A DNA stretch of 64,000 bases, from assembly GCF_050947875.1 (NCBI RefSeq), contig NC_134568.1, forward strand, positions 216,301,648 through 216,365,647, given 5' to 3'. The notes under the pieces were generated by a model that was given only the letters and a program-made list of their open reading frames with translations, was not told the origin of the DNA and did no database searches. Of the stretch, positions 33,402-44,506 are shown piece by piece. The position numbers and the translations under genes are program-made. This stretch comes from Dermacentor variabilis. Taxonomy: Eukaryota; Arthropoda; Arachnida; Ixodida; Ixodidae. Positions within the stretch are counted from its first letter, which is position 1. Each line of letters opens with the position of its first letter.

Positions 33402-33443
33402 TATGCGCAACTCTGCTCCCTGCGGGAGCATATACAGGAACAC
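33402..33443 (-). repeat. Right 42-bp TIR
   Basis: Exact inverted match to 29890-29931, followed by TA at 33444-33445. Confidence 0.9.
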
Positions 33444-33664
33444 TAAGGCAAACTTCATTGCAGGGTGCCTGCAGTATCGCTTGGGACGTGCGTGGAAGTA
33501 TTTAGGAACGAGCTCAAATCTTCGCGTAATTTCAAGCCCGTAATTTACGCAACATTTTTTTTCCTTAGTTCTGGTTCTTCGTGGACAAGAGAAAAACATG
33601 TTAGTGCGTGAGTCGCACGAAAGTGGAAGATCTGCGGAGTTTATTCGGAATTTGTGGATTGTTT

Positions 33665-34335
33665 TCAGAGGACGGTGCTGTCTTCACAGCCTGTGCTTGT
33701 CTTGCCAGACTTTTGCAGAGAATTCACTCTGGTGTGGCGCCAGCAACCGTGGCCTAGGTGTCGTCCTCGCCCAAGTTAACAAAATCGGTGGAGCGCATCC
33801 CGTGCTGTACCTTAATCAAAAATTGACACCGCGAGAAGAGGCGTTTAGCGTGAACCTCGGAGAATGAGCGTTTTTCGCATGGTACGGGCAATTCAAAAGC
33901 TAGGGTGCTATATTCAATGCACGAATTTCACGGCCAAAAAAAAATTATGGGGTTTTACGTGCCAAAACCACTTTCTGATTATGAGGCACGCCGTAGTGGG
34001 GGACTCCGGAAATTTCGACCACCTGCGGTTCTTTAACGTGCACCTAAATCTAAGTACAGGGGTGTTTTCGCCCCCATCGAAATGCGGCCGCCGTGGCCGG
34101 GATTCGATCCCGCGACCTCGTGCTCAGCAGCCTAACACCATAGCCACTAAGCAACCACGGCGGGTATGGCCAAGAGCGACCATTGTCCTTTCGCATGACT
34201 GAAGCAAATGTCGGGAAAAAAAATACGGGAGACTGCTAAGACGGAGTTTCATTTTGCAGGAATTCAACTTCGAGGTAAAGTATAGGAAAGTGAGCCGGAA
34301 TAAGATGCAGACGCGCTGAGCCGGGGATTTTCGGC
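33665..34335 (+). pseudogene. Gypsy RT/RNase H relic, split by a SINE
   Basis: TVLSSQPVLVLPDFCREFTL, a frameshift, then CGASNRGLGVVLAQVNKIGG and HPVLYLNQKLTPREEAFSV are the RT-RNase H junction of Ty3/Gypsy polyproteins. The usual Asp in the xDAS motif reads Gly here. After the SINE (33939-34165) the frame GRLLRRSFILQEFNFEVKYR and a decayed NADALSR-like end resume the same protein. RNase H would remove the RNA template during reverse transcription. Only this fragment of pol is present; no LTR of the same element was identified. Dead. Confidence 0.8.
33939..34165 (-). mobile_element. Ruka-like SINE, copy 2, inside the Gypsy relic
   Basis: On the minus strand: CCCGCCGTGGTTGCTTAGTG head with box A, box B-like GGGATCGAATCCC, the CATTTCGATGGGGGCGAAA body and the 3' part ending in a poly(A)-like TTTTTTTT complement at 33937-33945. 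Short flanking duplication (CGGCCAA on the left, TGGCCAA on the right). Confidence 0.88.
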
Positions 34336-34564
34336 AACAAGCTCAAAGTGTTTTTTTTTTCTTTGGGAACGTGTTTTGCACGAATCGCTATCGATGTTAT
34401 TGAGATAGGCAACCTATTTCTGCCTTACCACGAGCTGACCACGACAAGAAAGGAGAGAGACCGAGAGAGGGGTAGAACATCGTAACGCGATGCGGAGATC
34501 ATAGCGCCCGGTAGGCGGGTCGCTCGGGCATGCCGACCAGTGCGCTATGTATTTATGCGCCTAC

Positions 34565-35356
34565 TGTTATAATCGACTGGCAAGGGTACTGAACTGCAAA
34601 CCTTTCACAGTCCGCTGCAGTTGTTTCGATCGACCTGCGGTGTTAACGATATTCGGAGAAGCGACCTTCGAACCTTTCCCGGCCCGCTGCGACGACTCGC
34701 TTTGTAAAACAGACAATGCGCCTCCTGCGGACAGCCAGCGGCGCCAGCGAGTCTAGCCACGTTCGGCGGACCGAGTATTGTTAGTTGATTCGCTGTCGCC
34801 TTCACGGTCTACTTGGAGCAAGATAACTCCTGGAAAATGATGTTTTGCGGTGCTTTCTCACGGGCCCCAGAAGTCGTCACAGTCAATGGACAGACGCGGT
34901 GGCTAGCTGCGGGGTCAGCTCTGTGATCAAGAGGCGCCTGCTTGGGTCAAGCGTATCAACCCAGGTCTACGACGACCCACTGTCCTCGGTGTGTTCCGTG
35001 AAACCGAATTGCGGAAGTGAGTGTGTGAACCCTCCCCCTAAAAAGCGGGTCGACTACGATGACTCTCCCATTGGACGAAGGTTGAACGGCAGTTTTCCCT
35101 CACATAGGGATCTATGGAGGACAGATGGTTTTTAAGCAGCCATTGTCGGCTGTTCCGCGTGCTTTCTTTTTCAGTCATACTAGACTGATGAAATGTAACG
35201 TTCTCCACCCTTCATGTATGTTTTGTAAATAATTCCCATATTCCTCGTTCTCGATGAGAACAAGTCCCTCCATTCAACAACTTCCTCAGCGTGGATGAGT
35301 CGGACGACAGCATGGGCCACCTACCACTTATTTAATGCCAGACCCCAACTCTTACC
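34565..35356 (+). repeat. Solo LTR, with TSD CTAC
   Basis: Starts TGTTATAATCGACTGG and ends CCAACTCTTACC (the expected final A is C). CTAC flanks it (34561-34564 and 35357-35360). The middle shares GTGTGTGAACCCTCC and AAAGCGGG words with the LTR fragment at 56596, so they are one broad family. Downstream of a TTTTTAAG word it has TGTAAATAATTCC, a polyadenylation-like site. The proteins on either side of this region are not its own. Confidence 0.7.
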
Positions 35357-35360
35357 CTAC

Positions 35361-36299
35361 GTATTCCCAGAAAGGTTGACACAACGAAGCGAGGGCTGGG
35401 TCCTCGAGTTGCAGTGTGACATCAGCCATCACTTCTAGAACAATACCCGAGGCCGCGACCAAACATCGACGCTTCGGGCAACCTGACAGCTGCTCCCCCT
35501 CAGGCCGAATCTCTTGGCGGCGGAGGCTTTTGTTACGTCTCTACACGACGAAATGCGTCAATTAAACGTTTGCCAAGAGGCAACCCCACGCATCCATCAA
35601 CGCCTACCAAGAAGTCAACGCAGCGTTGACACCGACTGCTGACGGGTCCACAAAAGGCACCCCCCCCCCCACACGCACACACACACCACCACCGCAACCA
35701 AATAGTCAACGTAGCGGAATACATTTGCAATTGTTAACCCTTCAAGGCGTTCTTGGATGGTGCGATCGACCCTCGCTGAAAACAAATTGCTAAGAACGAG
35801 GGCTATGTATGACTCGATGCAAACGCCTTGTCGTTGTAAATAAATTTGACCATCTCAATGTCCCAAGTTGCAAAAGACAGCCTTTTGCAACAATTGCAAC
35901 AGATAGCGAGGCAGCATTCCGATAAGCAACAAAGCCGAATCTGTCAATGCAATCGCGCATGCAGAAAAGAAGCTCCTTGTGTGGCAATGAATTGTCTTCG
36001 ATAAAGATAATGAACTCACCTGAACTCTTCACAAGGAAGGATCATCAACCTTTAACAGATTCAATTCTCCCTGTAGAAACAGTGCAACGGGCTTGTGCCA
36101 TGTATCGGACTCCGAAATAATGACGGGCAAAGGCTAGTTTACCTAAGTGCGTCATTGTTGAGAAAAAAAAGTTCCAAACTAGGCAATTTGCCTTCTTCTG
36201 TACTTAACCAAACATTCTAGAATTAGTGTTTCGTACAGTTTCTCTAGTGTCAGACTTTATCTTGAGAAGATAGATATTTCCATGAGGCCGGAATACCGA
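35361..36299. other. No recognisable feature
   Basis: A run of C followed by ACAC repeats at 35658-35690 is the only notable word. Short unrelated frames. Confidence 0.4.
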
Positions 36300-36322
36300 C
36301 GTGTCATCATCATGAGCCAATT

Positions 36323-37760
36323 TTATGTCCACTGCAGGACGAAGGCCTCTCCTTGCGATCTCAAATTACCCCTGTCCTGCGCCAACCGATACGAACTAGT
36401 GCCCGCGAATTTCCTAATTTCATCGCCCCACCTAGTCTTCTGCCGTCCTCGACTGCGCTTCCCTTCTCTTGGCACCCATTCTGTAACCCTAATGGTCCAC
36501 CGGTTATCTAAGCTGCGCATATTTTTTTTCTCTTAATGTCAATTAGAATATCGGCTATACCCGTTTGCTCTCTGATCCAAACCGCTCTCTTTCTGTATCT
36601 TAACGTTATGCCTAGCATTCTTTGTTCTATCGCTCTTTGCGCGGTCCTTAACTTGTTCTCAAGTTTCGTCAGTGTCCAAGTTTCTGTCCCATATGTCATC
36701 ACCGGTAAAATGCACTGTTGTACACCTTCCTTTCCAATGATAATGGTAAGCTTCCAGTCAGGAGCTAACAATGTCTGACGTATGCGCTCCAACCCATTTT
36801 TATTCTTCTGAGAATTTCCTTCTCATGATCATGGTTCCCTGCGATTAATTGACCTAGGTAAACGTACTCCTTCACAGACTCTAGAGGTTGACTGGTGATC
36901 CTGAACTCTTGTTCCCTTACCCGGTTATTCATCATTATCTTTGTCTTCTGCATATTAATCTTCAACCTCACTCTTACACTATCTCTGTTAGGTTACTCAA
37001 TCATTTGTTGTAACTCGCCTGCAGTGTTGCTGAATAGAACAATGTCATTGACAAACCGAAGGTGGCTGAGGTATTCGCCGTCGATCCTTACTCCTAAGCT
37101 TTCCCAGCTTAATAGCTTGAATACTTCTTCCAAGCACGCAGTGAATAGCATTGGAGAGATTGTGCCTCCTTGTCTGATCCCTTTCTTTATAGGTCCCTTC
37201 CTACTTTTCTTGTGTAGAATTAAGGTAGCTGCGGTATCTCTGGATATTTTCCAAGATATTTACGTAAGCGCTCTGTACTCCTTGATTACGTAATGCCTGT
37301 ATGACTGCTGGTATCGCTACTGAATCAAATGCCTTTTTATAATCTACGAAAGCATATAGAGAGGCTTATTGTACTCTGCCGATTTTTCCATTACCTGATT
37401 AATTACATGGATGTGATCCATTGTAGAGTATCCCTTCCTGAAGCCAGCCTGTTCCCTTGGTTGTCTAAAGTCCAGTGTTGCCCTTACTCTATTGCAAATT
37501 ATCTTGGTGAATATTTGATATACTGGGAGTAAGCTAATGGGCCTATAATTTTTCAATTCTTTAACGTCTCCCTTTTTGTGGATTAGTATAATGTTTGCAT
37601 TCTTCCAGTTTTCTGGGACATTTGCAGTCGATAGACAATTTGTATATAGAGCCGCCTGTTTTCCAAGCATTATGTCTCCTCCATCTTTGAATAAATCGAC
37701 TGTTATTCCATCTTCTCCTGCCGCTCTTCCTCGTTTCATGTCTTGCAAGGCCCTTCTGAC
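36323..37760 (-). pseudogene. RTE reverse transcriptase
   Basis: RT motifs from 37748 downwards: RGRAAGEDGITVDLFKDGG, ENWKNANIILIHKKGD, KNYRPISLLPVYQIF, REQAGFRKGYSTMDHIHVIN, then YKKAFDS-like sequence in another frame. The catalytic box reads RFVNDIVLFSN instead of FADD, so the second-position Ala and the first catalytic Asp are replaced. Downstream are the thumb frames INMQKTKIMMN, VKEYVYLGQLIAGN, CILPVMTYGTETWTLTK and a C-terminal RWTIRVTEWVPREGKR. Inactive. It would have copied the LINE RNA at the nicked target. Confidence 0.8.
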
Positions 37761-38117
37761 CTCATCGCCAGTTATAGTAGGAGTTTCTGTATCCTGTTCA
37801 TTACTGTTTCTAATTGAGGTATCCTAACTCCTCTGGGTACTGTACAGGTCAGTATAGAATTATACCACTGCTTTTACTATGCCTTCGATATTGTTGATGC
37901 TTCAGTGCATACATCTTAGTTTGTACTATGCCAAGTTTCCTTATCACTGATTTCATGCTGCGTCCATATTTTAGAGCTCAGTCTTTCTCACGTTATAATT
38001 TCGAATATTTCTTACTTTTTCCTTGTTGATAAGTTTTGACAGTTCCGCGAATTCCATCTTATATCTTGCGTTAGACCCTTTCATTCTTTGTCGTTTCTTT
38101 ATTAGGTCCTTCGTTAC

Positions 38118-38889
38118 TTAGGAGAGCTTGCCTACTGGTTGCCTTGGTGCCTTACCTATCACTTCAATTGCTGCCTCTGAAGCCAGCCTAGTTACGGTTT
38201 TATTCATTACTTGTATGTCATCTTCATCTCTCTGTTCTAAGGCTGCATATTTGTTTGCAAGTACCAGCCTGAATTTGTCTGCTTTTGCCCTTACTGCATC
38301 TAGGTTGACCTGTTTCTTCTTGACCAAGTTTAGTCTTTCTCTCTTCAAATGGAGGTGGATCCTAGCCCTCACTAACCTATGATCACTGCAACTTTACCCT
38401 GCGTGACACTTCTATATCCTGCACTATGCTGGGACCAGCAGAAAGTATGAAATCTATTGCATTTCTTGTTTCGCCATTAGGTCTTTTTCAGGTCCACTTT
38501 CTGTTGCTACGCTTCCTGAAGAAGGTGGTCATTATTCGAAGCTTATTCCTTTCCGCGTATTCTACCAGCATCTCTCCTCTAGCGTTCCTAGAATCGACGC
38601 CGTAGTTTTCAATTGATTTTTAACCAGCCTGCTTTCCCCCCACTTTTGCATTGAAGTCGCCCATTACTACAGTATACTGAGTTTGCACTTTTACCATCGC
38701 TAATTCAACATCTTCATAAAACTGACCTACTTCATCATTATCATGACTGGATGTTGGAGCGTAGGCTTGTCCTACCTTTAATCGATACTTCTTATCAAGT
38801 TTCATTACGACTACTGCTACTGTTGCAACTCGGGGTTCCGAAGACGTGGGATCCACTTTGCTCGTGGAGGAGTAAGTGAATGTTAGGCT
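38118..38889 (-). pseudogene. RTE endonuclease C-part and linker
   Basis: From 38889 downwards on the minus strand: TSSEPRVATVAVVVMKLDKK, RLKVGQAYAPTSSHDNDEVG, then YTVVMGDFNAKVGGKQAG with the GDFNAKVG catalytic motif. Next, near 38600-38400, come the N/G-rich end with RKWTWKRPNGETRNAIDFIL. The linker follows (RARIHLHLKRERLNLVKKKQ, 38372-38118). Frameshifts separate these blocks. Nicks target DNA in a functional copy. Confidence 0.75.
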
Positions 38890-39541
38890 TGTTAGATACG
38901 GGACCTTTTCCTGAGCCTCCTTCGAGTTCACCAGACCACATCGAATCGCGCCACAGCTAATTAAGGAGCGCAGAAGCACGTATACCACATTCCCGAGGCG
39001 CGGCACGTGCAAACAAGTTGGCGGCCCCCACCTCGTACGCCGCATCTGGAGCTATTCACAGCTTGACTCTTCCCGAAAGTGTAGCGAGAGCCTGGCACTG
39101 TTCCAGGTAACGTGAGTCCCGAAGCAAGACGGCTGTAATGCACCGTGAAGGCCTGGCAGCTATCCCCCCATCCGCCTTTGTGAGGGCATTTGCAAGCCAG
39201 CGAGGAAATACCGCAGGGGGAAGAAAGCCCTCGGACAATTGGGGCCCAAGGAGCGACCCTCTCCGCCGGGTGTGACACAATCTCACGGGCACCTACCATT
39301 GGCCGAAAATGACGTGGCTCCGAGACACCGAAGGGCTTAAAAGACACAGACCGGGAGCAGCAAAAGAGCATTTCTGAGCATTCCTTGATTCATCTCTTTC
39401 GAGCTTCTTGCCACGGTCCGCAGCGTCCGAGTTGCTGCCGGCCCGTAATGACTCTATGACTGTTAATTCCTTGTCGTCTCACTGTAAATAATGTAAATAA
39501 ACCTCCAGTTTTTCATCCCGACGTCCTCCCCAACTCTTACA
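38890..39541 (+). repeat. Solo LTR of the 22-kb-region family, TSD GGCT
   Basis: Begins TGTTAGATACGGGACC and ends CCAACTCTTACA, 652 bases, flanked by GGCT on both sides (38886-38889 and 39542-39545). Sequence matches the LTRs at 22068 and 25862 in the opposite orientation. The RTE frame is continuous once it and one GGCT are ignored, which dates it after the LINE. Confidence 0.88.
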
Positions 39542-39611
39542 GGCTGAGTCCGATATTCAGGAGGTTTGACAAACACGTTTATACTTACATATGTACAAGC
39601 AAATTTAAAGC

Positions 39612-40230
39612 AATAAAAAAAAGTTAAAGGGACCCTGAAATGGTTAGGACAAATTTTTTAGGCCCGTACGTTCGCACCACCACAAGTGAAGCGTTACGTT
39701 GTAGCAGCCGATTACTCCCGCCATCCGTTGCCCTTTTTATGCCTTGCGTGGTCATTGTTCAGTCACTTCAGCCAATTCGGCGTCAGGAGACCGATTACAG
39801 GTCCCACCAATCCGGACGTCGGTTGCCCTTTTCCTTCGAAGGGAGCTTTGTCGGAAACGCACGCACGTCACTGGGCACCACGGTATATTTCTTACACCGT
39901 GCTGGGCACAAACAGGGACAGGGAAACGCTGACTCCGATCGTACACGGACTCCGTCCCCGGGGTGGTCATACCAATTTGGGCGGCTGACAGGTGATGGCC
40001 GTATCATTGCACTGACCGCCCCTCCGGCTTGGACGTGCCAATTTGTGCGGCTGACAAGTGATTGCCGTATCCATGCTAATTGCTCAAACTTCTCCAGAAC
40101 GAGGTGCTCCCGCGCTGGCCATAAATCATCCGTTTTGAGAACCGTTTTGACGAGGCTGTCGGCCCGTTCCCCATAATCGTGCGAGCCGTGACCGGAAGGT
40201 GTCGCGGGGTGAACGGCCGATCACAACACT
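39612..40230. other. Second insertion in the RTE LINE, with a Kolobok-like end
   Basis: A TTAAAGGGACCCTGAAATGG word at 39624-39643 is the terminus of the Kolobok-like family. The next 100 bases (GTTCGCACCACCACAAGTGA, AAGCGTTACG) match the right arm of 30605-32096 in reverse. The other terminus was not found. 39973-40075 holds two imperfect 38-base units (CAATTTG(G/T)GCGGCTGACA...) spaced 65 bases apart. A 178-codon + frame here has no recognisable domain. Confidence 0.5.
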
Positions 40231-40490
40231 ACCCTCTCATTAATGTTGTAGAATTCGTCGATGTTGCCCGCTATGTCCTTATGAATTAGGAATCCTACTC
40301 CGTATTGCTTCTTATCTGGGATACCTCTATAGAAGAGGACATGGCCGTTAGTCAGCACTGCATAAGCCTCGCCAGTTCTTCTAACCTAAGGCCAATGACA
40401 TACCAAACAATGTCTGATATTTCCTCAAAGAGTCCTGCTAAGCTAGCCTCAGTCGACAGAGTTCGGGTGTTAAAGGTTGCCGTGTAGCTT
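40231..40490 (-). pseudogene. RTE endonuclease N-part
   Basis: On the minus strand: ATFNTRTLSTEASLAGLFEE, a frameshift after IGLRLEELAR, then YAVLTNGHVLFYRGIPDKKQ and YGVGFLIHKDIAGNIDEFYN. This is the N-terminal half of an RTE AP endonuclease (WNVRTL-, SGH.L.Y.G-, GVGFLV.K-type blocks). The protein resumes beyond 39611. One frameshift, and the catalytic Glu region is blurred. Confidence 0.7.
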
Positions 40491-40546
40491 CACTAAGAGC
40501 CTTACACTTATAGAGGTCGTTCTATTCCGGCGGCGGCTGCTTACAG

Positions 40547-41257
40547 AGGAAGCTTTAGCTCGGGTGCTCCTATCTAAATACACGTAAAATGAGAATTCGT
40601 TTTTCTCGGCAACCACTGCAGTGAATTTGACGAGGTTTATTGCATTTAAAATAAAAACTGAAAATGTAGTGACTTTTGGTTTCCAATTTCTTATTTAGAT
40701 CGTGCATTTATTATTAAAAATTGGCAAAAATCGAAAATTTTCAGAGAACGAAACTATCAAGTTTACAACTCTCTAACTCGGAAAGGAAAAATGATATCAC
40801 AATTCCGTGAATTGCATCTGATAGTACATCTAAAGCGGACAAAATTGATATGTTACATATAAATGTAATAAAATGCAGTAATATGGAAATACGGCTTTTG
40901 CAGAACCCTTGTACACAACATAACAAATTCACGTAAGATATAAATTGACATATTGAGTTCATCCGCTTTGAATGATCTAATGGGTGCCGTTCGCAGAACC
41001 GCGATATCTGTTTTTGATGCAGAGCTATTAATTGATAAACTTCGTGCATCTATTTTTTTCGAACTTTCGAATCCTTGAAAATTCGATTAACAAAATTCAG
41101 GCCATAAATCGAAATTCCGCTTCCAATAGTCACTAGAATTTAACTTTCTCTCTCAAATTCAACAAATTTCATTAAAATCGGTCCAGGGGCTATCTCAGAA
41201 AAGTGTTTTTGCGTTTTACATGTATTCGAATAGGACGCGTCGGAGTTGGACCCGAGC
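40547..41257 (+). mobile_element. TTAA MITE, copy 2 (diverged)
   Basis: Left end AGAGGAAGCTTTAGCTCGGG preceded by TTAC (a mutated TTAA). The interior follows copy 1 throughout with many substitutions. The right end is lost after CCCGAGCTC. The oldest of the three copies by divergence. Confidence 0.75.
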
Positions 41258-41261
41258 TCCG

Positions 41262-41405
41262 CTCGCGCCCTATCTTGAAAGCGATCTTCGATGTATTGGA
41301 CAGAGTGCGTCGAATCTCATAGCTTCGTGTGCACTGTGTTCTCGCCGCTTAGTTCGCGATGAAGCGAAAGGCAGCACGAAGGTCATTTCGCTCGCTACTG
41401 CTGCC
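41262..41405 (+). repeat. Dispersed ~130-bp repeat unit
   Basis: CTATCTTGAAAGCGAT, then CAGAGTGCGTCGA, ATAGCTTCGTG, CTCGCCGCTTAGTTCGC and GAAGCGAAAGGC. The same word order recurs in 43308-43640, so this is one unit of a dispersed or tandem repeat next to the end of MITE copy 2. Confidence 0.5.
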
Positions 41406-41674
41406 GCGCTTTCTCACTCCAGCGTTTTGACAGCGAGTGTAAGCGGTTATCGAGTGAGATGTGTTCATTTTTGCTTGTGAGCGCGTGACACCATGCTTGT
41501 CAATTTAGTTAGTAAGCGAATGTTTAAAAGTTTATACGGTTGATAAAACTAGCATGCATACTTCGTATAGTTGTCTACTAATTTGGTATCGCAATCGATG
41601 CTTCGTCTTTCGGGCGAAACTGCTACTTCTTTAATGAATTAGTACTTCTTTAATGAATTTACTAATTGGGACCG

Positions 41675-41768
41675 GTGTGTTCGCGAAGCGCACCCACTTG
41701 GAATGAGTTTTCAGAATGGCACCAATTTCTAGATAGTCATTCCCAAAGTGTGCGACAAAATAGATGGG
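41675..41768 (+). repeat. Fragment related to the palindromic MITE at 51744
   Basis: GCGAAGCGCACCCACTTGGA, ATGAGTTTTCAGAATGGCAC and CAATTTCTAGATA.TCATTCCC resemble 51966-52040 of the palindromic MITE. It abuts MITE copy 3. Confidence 0.5.
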
Positions 41769-41771
41769 CAT

Positions 41772-42503
41772 TTAAGAGGAAGCTTTAGCTCGGGCCCAAC
41801 TCCGACGCGGCCTATTCAAATACATGTAAAACGCAAAAACGTTTTTATGAGATAACCCCTGGACCTATTTTGATGAAATTTGTCGCATTTGAAAGAGAAA
41901 GTTAAATTCTAGTGACTGTTGGAAGCGGAATTTCGATTTAGGGCTTGAATTTTCTTAAAACAATTTTCAAATATTTGACCGTTTGAAAAAAATAGAAGCA
42001 CGAAGTTTCCAAATTCATAGCTCTGCATAAAAAACCGATATCGCGGTTCTGTAAACGGCATCCATTAGATCATTCAAAGCGGACAAATTCAATATGTCAT
42101 TTTACATCTTACGTGAATTTGTTACGTTGGTTACAACGGTTTTGCAAAAGTTGTATTTCCCTATGATTAATTTTTTTTATATTCATTTGTAACATATCAA
42201 TTTTGTCCGCTTTAGATGTACTATTAGATGCAATTCACAGAATTGTATTATCATTTTTAGTGGTTAAGTTACAGAGTTGTAAACTTGATAGTTTCGTTTT
42301 TTGAAAATTTTCGATTTTTGCCAATTTTTAATAAAACATTGACAATCTAACTCAAAAATTCGAAACCAACAGTCACTAGATTTTAAGTTTGTCTTTTAAA
42401 TGCAACAAACCTCGTCAAATTTGGTGCAGTGGTTGCCGAGAAAAACGAATTCTCCTTTTACATGTATTTAGATAGGAGCACTCGAGCTAAAGCTTCCTCT
42501 TAA
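41772..42503 (-). mobile_element. TTAA MITE, copy 3 (inverted)
   Basis: Near-identical to 19806-20537 in reverse orientation, 732 bases, same length and same TTAA at both ends (41772-41775 and 42500-42503). Little divergence means recent movement of this MITE. Confidence 0.88.
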
Positions 42504-43307
42504 GTAACATTAGTGCTTCAATGCATACAACGACGATTTCTTTAAAAAAGTCTCAGTTTCGCCCGAAAGGCCAGACATTGACTGCGGTAGCAGATTAGTA
42601 GACAGCGAAACGGTGAAACCCGGTTGCAACACCGAGCTGTTCAGACCTGCGCGAGACAACGTAGAAGAGGCGAGTACAAGCAATGTTCGCTCGTGTTATA
42701 GATAGCCCGCAGCGGATGTGCACGTGGGATGAAATGACGAGGGAGCCGTAGCAAATGAAGGAACTATATGCGCGCTTGTATTTCCTGCGCTTGTTGATCG
42801 TTCAGGTTCACTCTTTGTTCCCAGTGATGCTGGGTATTGCGCGCTTGTATTTCATATATGCTTGTTCTGCGTTGCGGCTTCCCCTATATAGAACGTCGGT
42901 GTCGGGCGGCATTAGCCCGCGGCGTCATTCCTCCTGTTTATTGTGTCCGGCAGCGTGTTGCTGTAGTTTCCAGCTCTGCGCAGCGTCGTTGAGTTGTTTC
43001 TATCGTAATTTGTATTGACTCTGACATTCTGCATTTCTGCGTTTCCGTTCGTCTTAAGTAAGCGGCTGCGGTCGTCTTGCGCCATTACGGTAAACGCGAC
43101 AGCGCTGCGGCGACACGAACTGCTGCGGAAGGCGGCGCAACGTGAACTGATGAAGCAAGCAAACTATACTGCAGGTGGCGCCGCCAGGTGCGCTCATGAC
43201 TTTCCGATCATTATAAGCCGTTATTGCTCTTTAGCGCCTTCCGTCCGCGTCGAACCATTCATTATGAACCGTGATCATTCGTGCTCCGGCAGTGGCTACG
43301 TCTGGCA
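42504..43307. other. No recognisable feature
   Basis: CpG-rich mixed sequence with short frames only. No repeat ends detected. Confidence 0.35.
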
Positions 43308-43640
43308 CGGCGCGGCGCGGGCCGCATCTTGAAAGCGATGTGCGATGCCGACAGAGAGTGCCGACTGCTGATAGCTTGGCACGCTATGTGCTTGCCGCTT
43401 ACTTAGCGTTGAAAAGAGACGCGCAGGCCCGTATCTTGAAACCGACCTGCTACACACAGGCTGAGTACGCCGTGTGCTGAGAGCTGCGTACGTGAGCGCT
43501 GTGTTGTTCTTGCTGCTTCGTTCGCGTCGAAGCGACAGGCTATAGCACGAAGGTACAGTTGCTCGATGCTTCGAGCTCTATCTTGAAAACGATCGTCTTA
43601 CATGACGGACGGACGGTTTTCTCGTTGGGTAAGCATAGAA
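43308..43640 (+). repeat. Two to three tandem units related to 41262-41405
   Basis: Units beginning (G/C)CC(G/T)(C/T)ATCTTGAAA recur near 43323, 43431 and 43589. Each is followed by C..GTGCCGACTG/CTGAGTACGCCGTG-type blocks and GCCGCTTACTTAGCG/GCTGCTTCGTTCGCG. Spacing is 108-158 bases. They look like a short tandem array of a family not known to me. Confidence 0.45.
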
Positions 43641-44506
43641 ATGCTCACGCATTAAAAAAAAAAGAGCCGTGGATATATAACAATACACCAGCTACACCAG
43701 CAAGGCGCATCACGTAAGGCAAGAATGTGGTGTTGCAGGCAGACGCTCTTCTTACCAACGTGTCCTTCGGGTTCGTATGATGTCATACCTACGGTTCGCC
43801 CGAAGCAAAACATGCCGACGGAGGCTCACAAAACGGTAAAAATACAGAAATATCCGGTCGGAAATAAGGGAAACGATGGCTACATTCTTTCTTTTGCGAG
43901 CATAGTGTAAGTGGTTTCTTCTACTTTTTTATTCAATAATTTTAAGACATCTGGCAGAGAGCTTTAACAGCCCCCTGCTTACCGTTGTGTCATTCAGAGC
44001 GCTTTATCCAAATACCATACAGACTCCCAACGAACTTGCAGTGGACTTGCACTCCCATCGTACAAAAAAAAAGGGGGGGGGGATCACAGATAACAGTTCA
44101 CAAGCCCAAGGCTACGTCTTCGAAATTGTAAAGAAAAGTTATTAATCGAATTGTTGTCGCTTATTGTTATGCGTATTTCCATAACTTCCCGAATTTCCGC
44201 ATGAATCTTTTGGCTACACTGTGGTTGAGGCACATTGCTGTATAGATAAGGAGGTATGAAAGGCGAGCTATTTTCAAGGGAGCAATTACTTTCGAAGATC
44301 CTTATTGATACTTAGAGGCAAACTATTAGAGTTGCGTGAGCTTTGTTTTATGCAGGAAGGTAGCAATTGACAGGGGTGGGTAGGATGTGAAAAATGGCCT
44401 GAAGATTCTTCCTCTATCTAGCCACAGTCTAGCCGACCGTTGATAAGCGACGCCATCTACATCATGTTACCGCCTTCGATACTAAACATCTTAGCCCCGT
44501 ATTGAA
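43641..44506. other. No recognisable feature
   Basis: Contains A- and G-runs (43652-43661, 44067-44082). No coding or repeat structure identified. Confidence 0.35.

Larger units (their letters stand above)
29890..33443. mobile_element. 3.55-kb TIR element with perfect 42-bp ends and TA target
   Basis: 29890-29931 (GTGTTCCTGTATATGCTCCC...) is the exact reverse complement of 33402-33443. TA flanks it on both sides (29888-29889 and 33444-33445). Inside each TIR is a small palindrome, GCTCCCGCAGGGAGC. The body holds a THAP N-terminal fragment (30202) and a nested 1.49-kb Kolobok-like element (30605-32096). The rest (29932-30600 and 32100-33400) has no long ORF; AATAAA at 32488 and 32617 on + could be transcript ends. 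No transposase core seen. Perfect TIRs suggest recent mobility. Confidence 0.75.
36300..40545 (-). mobile_element. RTE-type LINE, interrupted twice
   Basis: Single-ORF LINE on the minus strand with AP endonuclease then RT. The 3' end lies near 36304-36312 with a short (TCA)n and the RTE-type word CCACTGCAGGACGAAGGCCT. The endonuclease is split: N-part 40490-40231, C-part from 39611 down to 38118. Two insertions cut it: a solo LTR (38890-39541, TSD GGCT) and the material at 39612-40230. Domain order and motifs fit the RTE/BovB clade. Many stops and frameshifts. Confidence 0.8.

Noticed and set aside
39640..40176. 178-codon + strand ORF
   Set aside because: It overlaps a Kolobok-like end and a tandem duplication and has no recognisable motif.
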